5,027 nucleotides of DNA from an uncultured Mailhella sp. (GTDB lineage: Bacteria; Desulfobacterota; Desulfovibrionia; Desulfovibrionales; Desulfovibrionaceae). A program made the translations under genes and the position numbers. The DNA lies in NCBI GenBank assembly GCA_944324625.1, contig CALUWZ010000139.1, forward strand, positions 1 through 5,027. The letters run 5' to 3'. Below, one piece after another: positions 1 to 5,027 of the stretch. A model generated the notes under the pieces. That model was not told where the DNA came from. It worked only from the letters and a program-made list of their open reading frames with translations, and ran no database searches. Positions within the stretch are counted from its first letter, which is position 1. Every line of letters begins with the position of its first letter.

Positions 1-697
1 CCCTGCCCGTAACCATTAACGGATCTTTGGTTATGCCGAACCCAAGGGTGCGTCACTGCCCGAAGAAATCATACTGCCTTCAGACGGCGAAATCTGCACC
101 TCCTTCTTCCTTCTGCCCGCCGTCACCAGCGGAACCGTTGCCCTGACAGGCTGCTGGAACAAAAAAGGCCAGCAGAAATATCTGGAAAAAGTCATGGAAT
201 TTGCAGGCCTTGAATTTACCGTGGACGGCGATACGGCAACCGCCAAGGGCGATTCCGGCAATGCCCGCTCTGCGGACATTCCGCCCTGCAATACCGCAAC
301 GTCAGCCCTGCTTGCTTTATGGGCAAAAGTCAACGGCCAAGACGTGAACATGCCCCAAAAAACCAAGGACTGTCCGATCACCGAAAGCTTCCTCGCCCAC
401 TTGGGCTATACTCCCGACCTTGAACGGGGCGAAGATCTGTTTGCGCCCTTTATGGCACCTTCTGCGGACTGGGCCGTTGCCTATGCGCTTGCCGCCTATA
501 TCCGCCCCCGCGTGAAATTGGTGAACCCCAATATCCTGAATGACTATTATCCGTTCTTCTGGCGCATGTACAACACTCTTCCCAATCCAAGCATTGACAA
601 GGCGGAACGCAAAGATGACAGCCCGAAACCAAGAAGAATTATTGCCCAGGGAGTCTATGCAGACCTTCCTGAACCAATCGATCCCGAATGGGATTAA
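1..697 (+). CDS. aroA: EPSP synthase family protein (3-phosphoshikimate 1-carboxyvinyltransferase-like), C-terminal part, 5' end outside window, apparent frameshift near base 27
   Basis: EPSP synthase joins shikimate-3-phosphate and PEP in the shikimate pathway to chorismate, in the cytoplasm. The window holds about the last 230 residues of a family that is usually about 430 long. The fold pattern fits by eye: an LPVTING strand (bases 3-23), a helix after PSDGE (77-91), a GC...KYLEKVMEFAG segment (149-208), a GDSGNARSAD..P stretch (251-286), and a terminal ADWAVAYALAA...NPNILNDYYPFFW block (464-562) that matches the family's 'AMAFaL...DP...K.fPdFf' ending. The reading frame breaks: LPVTINGS is read in frame 3 and FGYAEPKG onward in frame 2, with a frame-2 stop at 17-19. 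One extra T in the run at 26-28 would join them. No usable frame-2 start exists before 194. Most catalytic residues known from E. coli AroA are not conserved, so it may be a strongly divergent enzyme or an inactive paralogue. It leads the operon in this window and its end overlaps the next gene. Confidence 0.72.
648..653 (+). promoter_or_regulatory. Ribosome binding site inside the aroA-like gene that favours the 657 start
   Basis: AGGGAG lies three bases before the ATG at 657 (AGG to ATG spacing is six). It supports 657 as the start of the overlapping small gene. The alternative ATG at 615 has a weaker AAGGCGG at 599-605 and would give an 83-base overlap, which is unusually long for a same-strand pair. 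Confidence 0.5.
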
Positions 698-911
698 TGA
701 GCTTGAGGAACAAATCAGGCAGATAGACGAATGGCGAGCCCTGTGCACCAAGCTCATCAAAGACCTTATGGCCAAAGAAGACATGGAAAAGAAAATCTTT
801 TTTGCCAAGGAAATCCATGAGCTGACCCAAGAACGCAACATGCTGGAAACGCACAGGGAATTCCGGCGGGTGCGCATTGCCCGCTTAAAACTTGAAGAAC
901 AGGGCTTTTAA
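657..911 (+). CDS. Small coiled-coil protein of unknown function (84 aa), overlapping the aroA-like gene
   Basis: I do not recognise this gene. From the ATG at 657 it gives 84 residues, almost entirely charged and helical: about residues 14-82 run as amphipathic helix (INELEEQIRQIDEWR, then KEIHELTQERNMLETHREF, then ARLKLEEQ), with hydrophobic residues spaced as in coiled coils. There is no signal peptide or membrane segment, so it is probably cytoplasmic. It overlaps the end of the aroA-like gene by 41 bases, which suggests translational coupling, and is followed after 32 bases by the cysteine-cluster gene. An in-frame ATG at 615 would add 14 residues that lie wholly in the overlap. A type II chorismate mutase was considered because of the aromatic-pathway neighbour and the helical pattern, but the expected catalytic arginines are absent. 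Its existence as a gene rests on its position, its ribosome binding site and its coherent helix pattern. Confidence 0.65.
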   Translation: MQTFLNQSIPNGINELEEQIRQIDEWRALCTKLIKDLMAKEDMEKKIFFAKEIHELTQERNMLETHREFRRVRIARLKLEEQGF

Positions 912-925
912 CCGCAAAAGCCCTG
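900..925 (+). other. Perfect hairpin across the stop codon of the small gene
   Basis: AGGGCTTTT (901-909) and AAAAGCCCT (916-924) are exact inverted repeats with a six-base loop, and C900/G925 extend the stem to ten pairs. The TAA stop at 909-911 lies at the edge of the loop. No T-run follows on the plus strand, so this is not a classical Rho-independent terminator. It could tune mRNA stability or attenuate expression of the next gene, whose Shine-Dalgarno begins nine bases downstream. Confidence 0.55.
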
Positions 926-943
926 CAAATATAAAGGTTAACC

Positions 944-1618
944 ATGAGTAAAGACACTTCCTGCGTCGGCTGCGGCGCATGCTGCAAAAAAGGCGGCCCT
1001 GCCCTGCACACCAAGGACGCATTTTTATTTGAAGAAAACATTCTGCAGATTCAAGATGTCGTGACAATCCGTGCAGGCGAGCTCGTGCGCGACGACATGA
1101 AAAACCGCCTTGTGCCCCTGCCCTCCGAGCTGGTGAAGCTTGCGCCTGCCGCCAATGCCCGTCCCGATGACTGGACATGCCGCTTTCTGACGGGCAATAA
1201 CCGCTGTTTTCTCCACGGCAGACACCCTGCCGAGTGCCGCGCCTTTTACTGCAAAGAGCCCGAAGCCCTTATGCAGCTCAGCAACGAACCCCGCCTTGAA
1301 CGGGAAAAAATCTGCGAGCTTGTCAAAGCGCCCGCCTACTGGACGGAACTTATCAAAACCCATGAGGAAGCCGTGTGCTACGAAGAACTCGGCCCTTGGG
1401 CTCTGGCCATTGACGAAGACGAAGACGCACGCAGAAAATTCATCGAAAAAGTGGAATTTGACCGTTCTTTCCGTGAACTTGTGGTGGAAAAAAAGGCCGC
1501 TCCCGCAGAAGCTCTGCCCTTTTTGTTCGGCCGTCCCCTTCTGCAGACAATGGTCATGTTCAAACTCACGGCAAGACCAAGCGCTAACGGCATCAACATT
1601 GTAAAAATACCCGAATAG
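944..1618 (+). CDS. YkgJ-family cysteine-cluster protein (CxxCxxCC, UPF0153 type)
   Basis: A 224-residue protein with the hallmark N-terminal CVGCGACC motif (Cys7, 10, 13, 14) followed by a second cysteine group: C79, C88, C98 and C103 in the pattern C-x-F-...-R-C-F-L-H-...-H-P-x-E-C-R-x-F-Y-C. Families with this layout are thought to bind a metal or an iron-sulfur cluster through the eight cysteines; the biochemical role is poorly known. The C-terminal 110 residues carry no motif I recognise. No signal peptide or membrane segment is seen. The ATG at 944 is preceded by AAGG at 934-937 with six bases of spacing. The stop is only eight bases before hldD and forms part of its Shine-Dalgarno, so the two are probably translated together. 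Family assignment is confident; function is not. Confidence 0.9.
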   Translation: MSKDTSCVGCGACCKKGGPALHTKDAFLFEENILQIQDVVTIRAGELVRDDMKNRLVPLPSELVKLAPAANARPDDWTCRFLTGNNRCFLHGRHPAECRAFYCKEPEALMQLSNEPRLEREKICELVKAPAYWTELIKTHEEAVCYEELGPWALAIDEDEDARRKFIEKVEFDRSFRELVVEKKAAPAEALPFLFGRPLLQTMVMFKLTARPSANGINIVKIPE

Positions 1619-1626
1619 GACAGAAT

Positions 1627-2601
1627 ATGTATATCGTAACAGGCGGAGCAGGCATGATAGGCAGTGCCGCAGTGTGGGCACTCAACAATCAGGGCATTGA
1701 AGACATTTTGGTTGTGGACAATCTGGCAAGCACGGAAAAATGGAAAAACCTTGTCTGCCTCAAATACACGGACTACATGCACCGTGACGAATTTCTGCAT
1801 AAAATCAAAAACGACGCCATAAAGGACGTGCAGGGCATTGTGCACATGGGCGCCTGCTCTTCCACCACGGAAAAAAACGCCGATTATCTCATGCACAACA
1901 ATTTCCATTATACACAGGAAGTTTTTCAGTTTGCCCTGCGCAGCAATGCCCGTTTTGTCAACGCAAGCTCCGCAGCCACCTACGGCGGAGGAGAACTTGG
2001 CTTTTCCAATGATCTGGAAATTACCAAAAAGCTCCGCCCGCTCAATATGTACGCCTATTCCAAACACCTTTTTGACCTTTGGTGCATAAAAAACAATATG
2101 CTGGACAAAACCGTAAACCTGAAATTTTTCAATGTTTACGGCCCCAACGAATACCATAAGGCAGACATGCGCAGTGTTGCCTGCAAGGCCTTTGAAGTCA
2201 TTAACGAACGGGGCTTCCTGCAGCTCTTTTCTTCCGACAGGCCCGAATACCCCCACGGCGGCCAGCAGCGTGATTTTGTGTATCTGAAAGACTGCGCCAA
2301 ACTCATTGTATGGTTTTTGGGCAATAATCTGGGCGGCATTTTCAACGTGGGCACGGGCATGGCACGGACATGGAACAGCCTTGCAAATGCCGTATTCGGC
2401 GCCATGGGCAAACCCACAAAAGTCAAATACATTCCCATGCCCGAACACCTCAGAGGCAAATACCAATATTTCACCCAAGCGGACATGACTTGGCTAAAAA
2501 CATATAACTACCCTTATTCATTCACTTCTTTGGAAGACGGCGTCAAAGATTACATCCAAAATTATCTGGCGGCGGACAATCCCTACCTGTCTTCCCTATA
2601 A
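1627..2601 (+). CDS. hldD: ADP-L-glycero-D-manno-heptose 6-epimerase
   Basis: Converts ADP-D-glycero-D-manno-heptose to ADP-L-glycero-D-manno-heptose, the last step in making the activated heptose for the LPS inner core; cytoplasmic and NADP-dependent. The 324 residues form an extended short-chain dehydrogenase: TGGAGMIG (5-12) is the glycine-rich dinucleotide loop with G6, G9 and G12; VVDNL (29-33) ends the second strand; GACSSTTE (75-82) and NASSAATYGG (112-121) are typical of this family. The catalytic YxxxK is Y142/K146, S114 or S115 is the partner serine, and NVYGPNEYHK places a lysine at 178, matching the second catalytic lysine (K178) of the E. coli enzyme. QQRDFVYLKD (213-222) and NVGTG (240-244) are further family signatures. 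Length is close to the usual 310-330. AGGA at 1617-1620 lies six bases before the ATG and overlaps the previous gene's stop. No key residue is missing, so it is probably active. Confidence 0.96.
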   Translation: MYIVTGGAGMIGSAAVWALNNQGIEDILVVDNLASTEKWKNLVCLKYTDYMHRDEFLHKIKNDAIKDVQGIVHMGACSSTTEKNADYLMHNNFHYTQEVFQFALRSNARFVNASSAATYGGGELGFSNDLEITKKLRPLNMYAYSKHLFDLWCIKNNMLDKTVNLKFFNVYGPNEYHKADMRSVACKAFEVINERGFLQLFSSDRPEYPHGGQQRDFVYLKDCAKLIVWFLGNNLGGIFNVGTGMARTWNSLANAVFGAMGKPTKVKYIPMPEHLRGKYQYFTQADMTWLKTYNYPYSFTSLEDGVKDYIQNYLAADNPYLSSL

Positions 2602-2619
2602 TCAATATATGAGGCCCTT

Positions 2620-3678
2620 ATGCTTATTTCTTGTCCTGAATGTCATTTTAAACGCCATGTAGACGAAAAGCAGATACCGGAATCCGCCACGCTTGCCACC
2701 TGTCCCAAGTGTCAGAACAAATTCCGCTTCCGTGACCCCGAAACGGGAGAATTTATTCCGGAAATTTGCCTTGAACGGGAACAGGACACGCAAAGCGCAG
2801 AAACGGAACAGAACAGCGTGACGGACAAAACAGGCAATACCGAAAATACCGCCGAAAATCCTGTGCAGAACAGTTCCGAAGCCAAAGAAAACAGTGCGGA
2901 ACACCCCGTGCAGGCGGAAAACACGGAAGACCCCGTTCCCCTCGGCGAAGAAGATCTGTCCGATAAGACAAAAGAAGAAAATCCCCTGCAGGAACCGCAG
3001 TTCCAGTCCTATGAACAGGCACAGAAAAAACGCTCCGAGCAGTATGTGATGATGACCGACGACGTGCCGTGGGAACACCCCGAACGCTACGGCATAATCG
3101 GCTCCCTTGTGCAGACAGTTTCACGGGTCATGTTCAGGGGAAAGGATTTCTTTTCAACCATTCACAGCCGCGTGTCTTCCCTGCGTCCTGCAAGCTTTTA
3201 CGCCCTCATAGGACTGTTTCAGGCCGTAGCCGCCTATTTTCTTTCCCCAAATGTGGTGGAACTCCTCAAATCCGCCGACATTGACCCGCAGAAACAGGCG
3301 CTCATGGAAAATCTGCTTTCAGGGCAAAGCTTCCCCATGGTGGTTATCACCACGCCCTTTATCATGATTTTGCAGCTGCTTATTTATACGGCGTTCATTT
3401 ATCTTGCCATACGCATCACCAATCCCGAAAAAGCGGATTTTCCGCTGACGCTCCGCATTATCGCCTATGCCTCAGCCCCCATGATTTTGAGCATTGTGCC
3501 CTATATAGGCGGCGTTATCGGGCTTATCTGGTTTATTTTCAATATCTTTATCGGCATAAAATACGCCCTGCGCCTGACATGGCAAAGAACATTCCTTGCC
3601 CTTGCGCCCATTTTCCTTTTGTGGCTGTTTATCGCCTTCAATCAGGCTCTACTCATTATCAACACCATACAGGGATAG
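2620..3678 (+). CDS. MJ0042-type zinc-ribbon plus Yip1-like membrane protein
   Basis: A 352-residue protein in three parts. Residues 1-37 form a small zinc ribbon: CPEC (C5, C8) and CPKC (C28, C31), followed by QNKFRFRD, as in MJ0042-type finger domains. Residues about 51-140 are acidic, rich in Glu, Asn, Thr and Gln, with a partly repeated AENPVQ/AEHPVQ element (78-83 and 93-98), and are probably disordered. Residues about 190-350 hold roughly five hydrophobic segments (193-210, 239-262, 276-293, 294-316, 324-347), including the polar-flanked RIIAYASAPMILSIVPYIGGVIG region typical of Yip1-domain proteins. The finger should face the cytoplasm. Function is unknown; a membrane-organising or regulatory role is only a guess. 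GAGG at 2611-2614 is five bases before the ATG. It is the last gene of the operon, 18 bases after hldD, and is followed by a terminator. Confidence 0.85.
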   Translation: MLISCPECHFKRHVDEKQIPESATLATCPKCQNKFRFRDPETGEFIPEICLEREQDTQSAETEQNSVTDKTGNTENTAENPVQNSSEAKENSAEHPVQAENTEDPVPLGEEDLSDKTKEENPLQEPQFQSYEQAQKKRSEQYVMMTDDVPWEHPERYGIIGSLVQTVSRVMFRGKDFFSTIHSRVSSLRPASFYALIGLFQAVAAYFLSPNVVELLKSADIDPQKQALMENLLSGQSFPMVVITTPFIMILQLLIYTAFIYLAIRITNPEKADFPLTLRIIAYASAPMILSIVPYIGGVIGLIWFIFNIFIGIKYALRLTWQRTFLALAPIFLLWLFIAFNQALLIINTIQG

Positions 3679-3707
3679 CGCATTTTTAAATAACGCAGAA
3701 AAAGCGC
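3678..3707. other. Imperfect AT/GC hairpin just after the Yip1-like gene
   Basis: GCGC (3678-3681), a bulged A, then TTTTT (3683-3687) can pair with AAAAA (3699-3703) and GCGC (3704-3707) around an 11-base loop. It starts at the last base of the stop codon. It is weaker than the terminator that follows and may simply help protect the mRNA 3' end. Confidence 0.35.
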
Positions 3708-3723
3708 GGACAGATTAAAAAAT

Positions 3724-3751
3724 AAAAATCCCCTTTTGAGGGGATTTTTTT
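3724..3751. terminator. Bidirectional Rho-independent terminator between convergent operons
   Basis: AAAAATCCCC (3724-3733) pairs perfectly with GGGGATTTTT (3740-3749) around a TTTTGA loop. The T-run at 3745-3751 follows on the plus strand. On the minus strand the A-rich 3717-3728 gives an equivalent T-rich tail. It lies 45 bases after the Yip1-like gene and 44 bases beyond the end of the minus-strand lysis genes, so it can end both transcripts. Confidence 0.9.
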
Positions 3752-3795
3752 GTATCTTCGGGTATGTTAATGCAGACAAAAGCAAAACAGCGGCT

Positions 3796-4107
3796 TTATC
3801 GGCCTTCTTCGGATCTGCCGTCTGCCATGACGGAAAGTTTTGCACTGCAGATATCCAAAGCCGTTTCAAGCCGCAGTGCGTACTCCGCAAGGTCCGCGTT
3901 GGTTTTGCCTTCCAAAATCGGCTTCCGCACAGGTTCCAGCAAAATCTGCGGAACAGGTTTTTCAAGATATACGGTTTCATACACCGTATCGGGCTTGGCA
4001 CAGGCAGGCAGGGCAAGCACGGTCAGAAACAGCAATGCCCTGAGCCCCGCAGGCCCTGTCCGTTCCGTCAGCCCTGCGCTGTTATGCGGCTGTTTTTTAT
4101 TCCCCAT
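3796..4107 (-). CDS. Rz1/LysC-like outer-membrane spanin lipoprotein
   Basis: The outer-membrane half of a two-component spanin, which with the inner-membrane partner fuses the inner and outer membranes in the last step of phage lysis. The 103-residue precursor has a basic N-region, a hydrophobic stretch (ALLFLTVLALPA, about 24-35) and a lipobox LPAC with the lipidated cysteine at 36. Residue +2 is Ala, not Asp, which fits sorting to the outer membrane. The mature part is about 68 residues: TVYETVYLEKPVPQILLEPV contains the proline-spaced segment common in Rz1 proteins, then TNADLAEYALRLETALDICSAKL, which resembles the conserved tail of P2 LysC-type proteins with its single cysteine (C87). 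AGGAG at 4113-4117 lies five bases before the ATG. The gene follows the Rz-like gene by 27 bases and does not lie inside it, unlike the nested lambda arrangement. It is last in the cassette. Confidence 0.82.
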   Translation of the reverse strand: MGNKKQPHNSAGLTERTGPAGLRALLFLTVLALPACAKPDTVYETVYLEKPVPQILLEPVRKPILEGKTNADLAEYALRLETALDICSAKLSVMADGRSEEGR

Positions 4108-4134
4108 ATTTTCTCCTGCATTGTATTTTCCTTC

Positions 4135-4503
4135 TCAGCGGGCAAAGAGCAGCAGGATTTCCTGCGGAATTTCCTGATTTTTCCAGTCCTGCGCAGTATT
4201 TTTTGCATGCAGCAGTTTTTGCCTCTGTCCGAGCTGTCTTTCCAATTCCCGTTCACGGTGCGCAAAATCAAGAAGCTTTTGCTCGTTTTCCTCCTGTTCC
4301 AGCTTATAAAGCTCAAGACTTTCCTGCTGACGCCTGTTGACTGCCTGCAGCACTTCCAGCCTGCTTTGCCTCTCTTCCGCCTTGTTTTCCAAATACCAAA
4401 TCCGAAGCCCTGCCAAAACAAGGCCCGAAAGCATAAGCCCCGTTCCCGCAGCTTTCCATGCCGAACTGCCGAAACATGCCGCTGCGGCTGACCAAACCGA
4501 CAT
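4135..4503 (-). CDS. Rz/LysB-like inner-membrane spanin
   Basis: The inner-membrane half of the spanin pair. The 122-residue protein has one N-terminal membrane segment (about 17-36, AAGTGLMLSGLVLAGLRIWYL) followed by a long charged helix (about 38-98) rich in Gln, Glu, Arg and Leu, typical of the periplasmic coiled coil of Rz proteins. The end, DWKNQEIPQEILLLFAR, resembles the 'W...lP..v..LL' tail common in P2 LysB-type proteins. Its start is nine bases after the stop of the amidase gene, with a GGGGG Shine-Dalgarno (4508-4512) directly after that stop, so the two genes are probably coupled. It precedes the Rz1-like lipoprotein gene, as expected of a spanin pair. Individual sequences in this group are poorly conserved, so the call rests on topology, the tail motif and gene order. 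Confidence 0.82.
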   Translation of the reverse strand: MSVWSAAAACFGSSAWKAAGTGLMLSGLVLAGLRIWYLENKAEERQSRLEVLQAVNRRQQESLELYKLEQEENEQKLLDFAHRERELERQLGQRQKLLHAKNTAQDWKNQEIPQEILLLFAR

Positions 4504-4512
4504 ACTGCCCCC

Positions 4513-4923
4513 TTATGCCCAGTCCGCAAAAAATTCCCGGACATTGAAGCAGGGACAGTCTTTTCGGGCAAATTCGCTGTGCCCGTGGACGCTTGCGTTT
4601 GGGTACTGCCTTTTCAGTTCCGCCGCAAGTTCGCGCAGGCTCTGAAACTGGGCAGGCGTAAAATTGTTTTGGCTTTTGCCGTTTTCGGCTGTGCCGCCGA
4701 CCAGGCAAATGCCGACGGAATTTTTGTTCTGCCCTCTGCAGTGCGCCCCGATAACGGCAATATCCCTGCCTTTTTCCACTTCACCGCTGCGGCGTATCAC
4801 AAAATGATAACCAATGCCTGACCAGCCCAATTTCTTGTGCCATTCGTCAATCTGAAACGCCCCAATATCCTGACTTGGCTTGGTGGCAGAACAATGAATA
4901 ATGATTTTATTTATTTCTCTCAT
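4513..4923 (-). CDS. T7-lysozyme-like N-acetylmuramoyl-L-alanine amidase (phage endolysin)
   Basis: Zinc amidase that cuts the bond between N-acetylmuramate and L-alanine in peptidoglycan, releasing phage at lysis. The 136 residues align by eye with T7 lysozyme over nearly the full length: IIIHCSATKPSQ, DEWHKKLGWSGIGYHFVI, NSVGICLVGG, and NFTPAQFQSLREL are close matches. All key residues sit at a constant offset of seven from T7 numbering: zinc ligands H10, H115 and C123 (T7 H17, H122, C130), catalytic Y39 and K121 (T7 Y46, K128). It should therefore be active. There is no signal peptide, so a holin is needed for export. The N-terminal arm is about seven residues shorter than in T7, where that arm helps inhibit T7 RNA polymerase. 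GGAG at 4929-4932 is five bases before the ATG. It is the first gene of the lysis cassette in this window. Confidence 0.95.
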   Translation of the reverse strand: MREINKIIIHCSATKPSQDIGAFQIDEWHKKLGWSGIGYHFVIRRSGEVEKGRDIAVIGAHCRGQNKNSVGICLVGGTAENGKSQNNFTPAQFQSLRELAAELKRQYPNASVHGHSEFARKDCPCFNVREFFADWA

Positions 4924-4932
4924 ACTTTCTCC

Positions 4933-4948
4933 GTATTGTGGTATTGTG
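4933..4948. repeat. Tandem octamer GTATTGTG x2 upstream of the endolysin gene
   Basis: GTATTGTG at 4933-4940 is repeated exactly at 4941-4948 with no gap. On the minus strand it reads CACAATAC twice, ending just before the Shine-Dalgarno of the endolysin gene. It could be a regulator site or a small duplication; nothing in the window decides. Confidence 0.5.
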
Positions 4949-5000
4949 CAGGATGCACAAAGCCCCGCAGGGGGAGTGCAGCGAAAACCGCGCTTTTCGC
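4944..5000. other. Cluster of three short hairpins upstream of the lysis cassette
   Basis: Three perfect inverted repeats lie within 57 bases: TTGTGCA/TGCACAA (4944-4960, three-base loop), CCCC/GGGG (4963-4973, three-base loop) and GCGAAAA/TTTTCGC (4981-5000, six-base loop). All three minus-strand frames are open here, but no protein is recognised. One of them runs from the window end to a TGA that overlaps the endolysin ATG, so an upstream gene could end here. Otherwise it may be a structured leader or an intergenic repeat element. Confidence 0.45.
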
Positions 5001-5027
5001 AAACGACAGCGAGCGGGTGACAGGACG

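Noticed and set aside
20..32. Programmed -1 frameshifting in the aroA-like gene
   Set aside because: The site reads A TCT TTG, which is not a slippery heptamer, and no stimulatory stem is evident just downstream.
317..877. Long minus-strand open frames opposite the aroA-like and small genes
   Set aside because: They are antisense shadows: compositionally odd proteins without motifs, and the plus-strand frames carry the recognisable family patterns and ribosome binding sites.
657..911. The small helical protein as a type II chorismate mutase (AroQ)
   Set aside because: The helix pattern and the aromatic-pathway neighbour suggest it, but aligning LEEQIRQID with the E. coli first helix puts Glu at the R11 position, and no arginine matches R28 in the following helix.
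1378..2478. A 366-residue minus-strand frame opposite hldD
   Set aside because: It lies across hldD, which is certain, and its protein is rich in Phe, Val and His with no domain, as expected of an antisense shadow.
2609..2662. A 17-residue hydrophobic leader-like frame (MRPLCLFLVLNVILNAM) over the start of the Yip1-like gene
   Set aside because: It has no ribosome binding site of its own, and the ATG at 2620 has a well-spaced GAGG. The hydrophobicity comes from reading the zinc-ribbon codons out of frame.
3736..4491. A 251-residue plus-strand frame opposite the lysis genes
   Set aside because: It begins inside the terminator and has no domain pattern; it is the shadow of the minus-strand cassette.
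4068..4571. A 167-residue minus-strand frame overlapping all three lysis genes, considered as a nested spanin
   Set aside because: It has no lipobox or membrane segment, whereas the two neighbouring frames have exactly the topology expected of Rz and Rz1.

Overview
The window looks like part of a Gram-negative chromosome of medium GC content. An LPS heptose epimerase gene and a two-component spanin pair both imply an outer membrane. The gene set on the left (a very divergent EPSP synthase, a CxxCxxCC cluster protein, hldD, and a zinc-ribbon/Yip1 membrane protein) suggests a Desulfovibrionaceae-type sulfate reducer, probably a host-associated one. That placement is inferred from gene content and protein style; there is no rRNA or marker gene to prove it.

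Left and centre (1-3678), plus strand: five closely packed genes that look like one operon. They are the C-terminal half of an EPSP synthase family protein (aroA-like, start outside the window, with an apparent one-base frameshift near base 27), an 84-residue coiled-coil protein overlapping its end, a YkgJ-type cysteine-cluster protein, ADP-L-glycero-D-manno-heptose 6-epimerase (hldD), and an MJ0042-type zinc-ribbon plus Yip1-like membrane protein. Gaps are -41, 32, 8 and 18 bases. A strong hairpin with T-runs on both sides (3724-3751) ends the operon.

Right (3796-4923), minus strand: a compact phage lysis cassette, convergent with the operon and sharing the bidirectional terminator. In transcription order it holds a T7-lysozyme-type amidase (endolysin), a LysB/Rz-like inner-membrane spanin and an Rz1/LysC-like outer-membrane lipoprotein spanin. 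The amidase would cut peptidoglycan and the spanins would fuse the two membranes. No holin is visible, and the amidase has no signal peptide, so a holin gene is expected off the right edge. The cassette suggests the edge of a prophage, a phage-tail bacteriocin or a gene-transfer agent.

Far right (4924-5027): a short structured stretch with a tandem octamer and three small hairpins, without a recognised gene.

The main points to re-examine are the loss of nearly all canonical EPSP synthase active-site residues in the aroA-like gene, its frameshift, and the complete lysis module next to a housekeeping operon.
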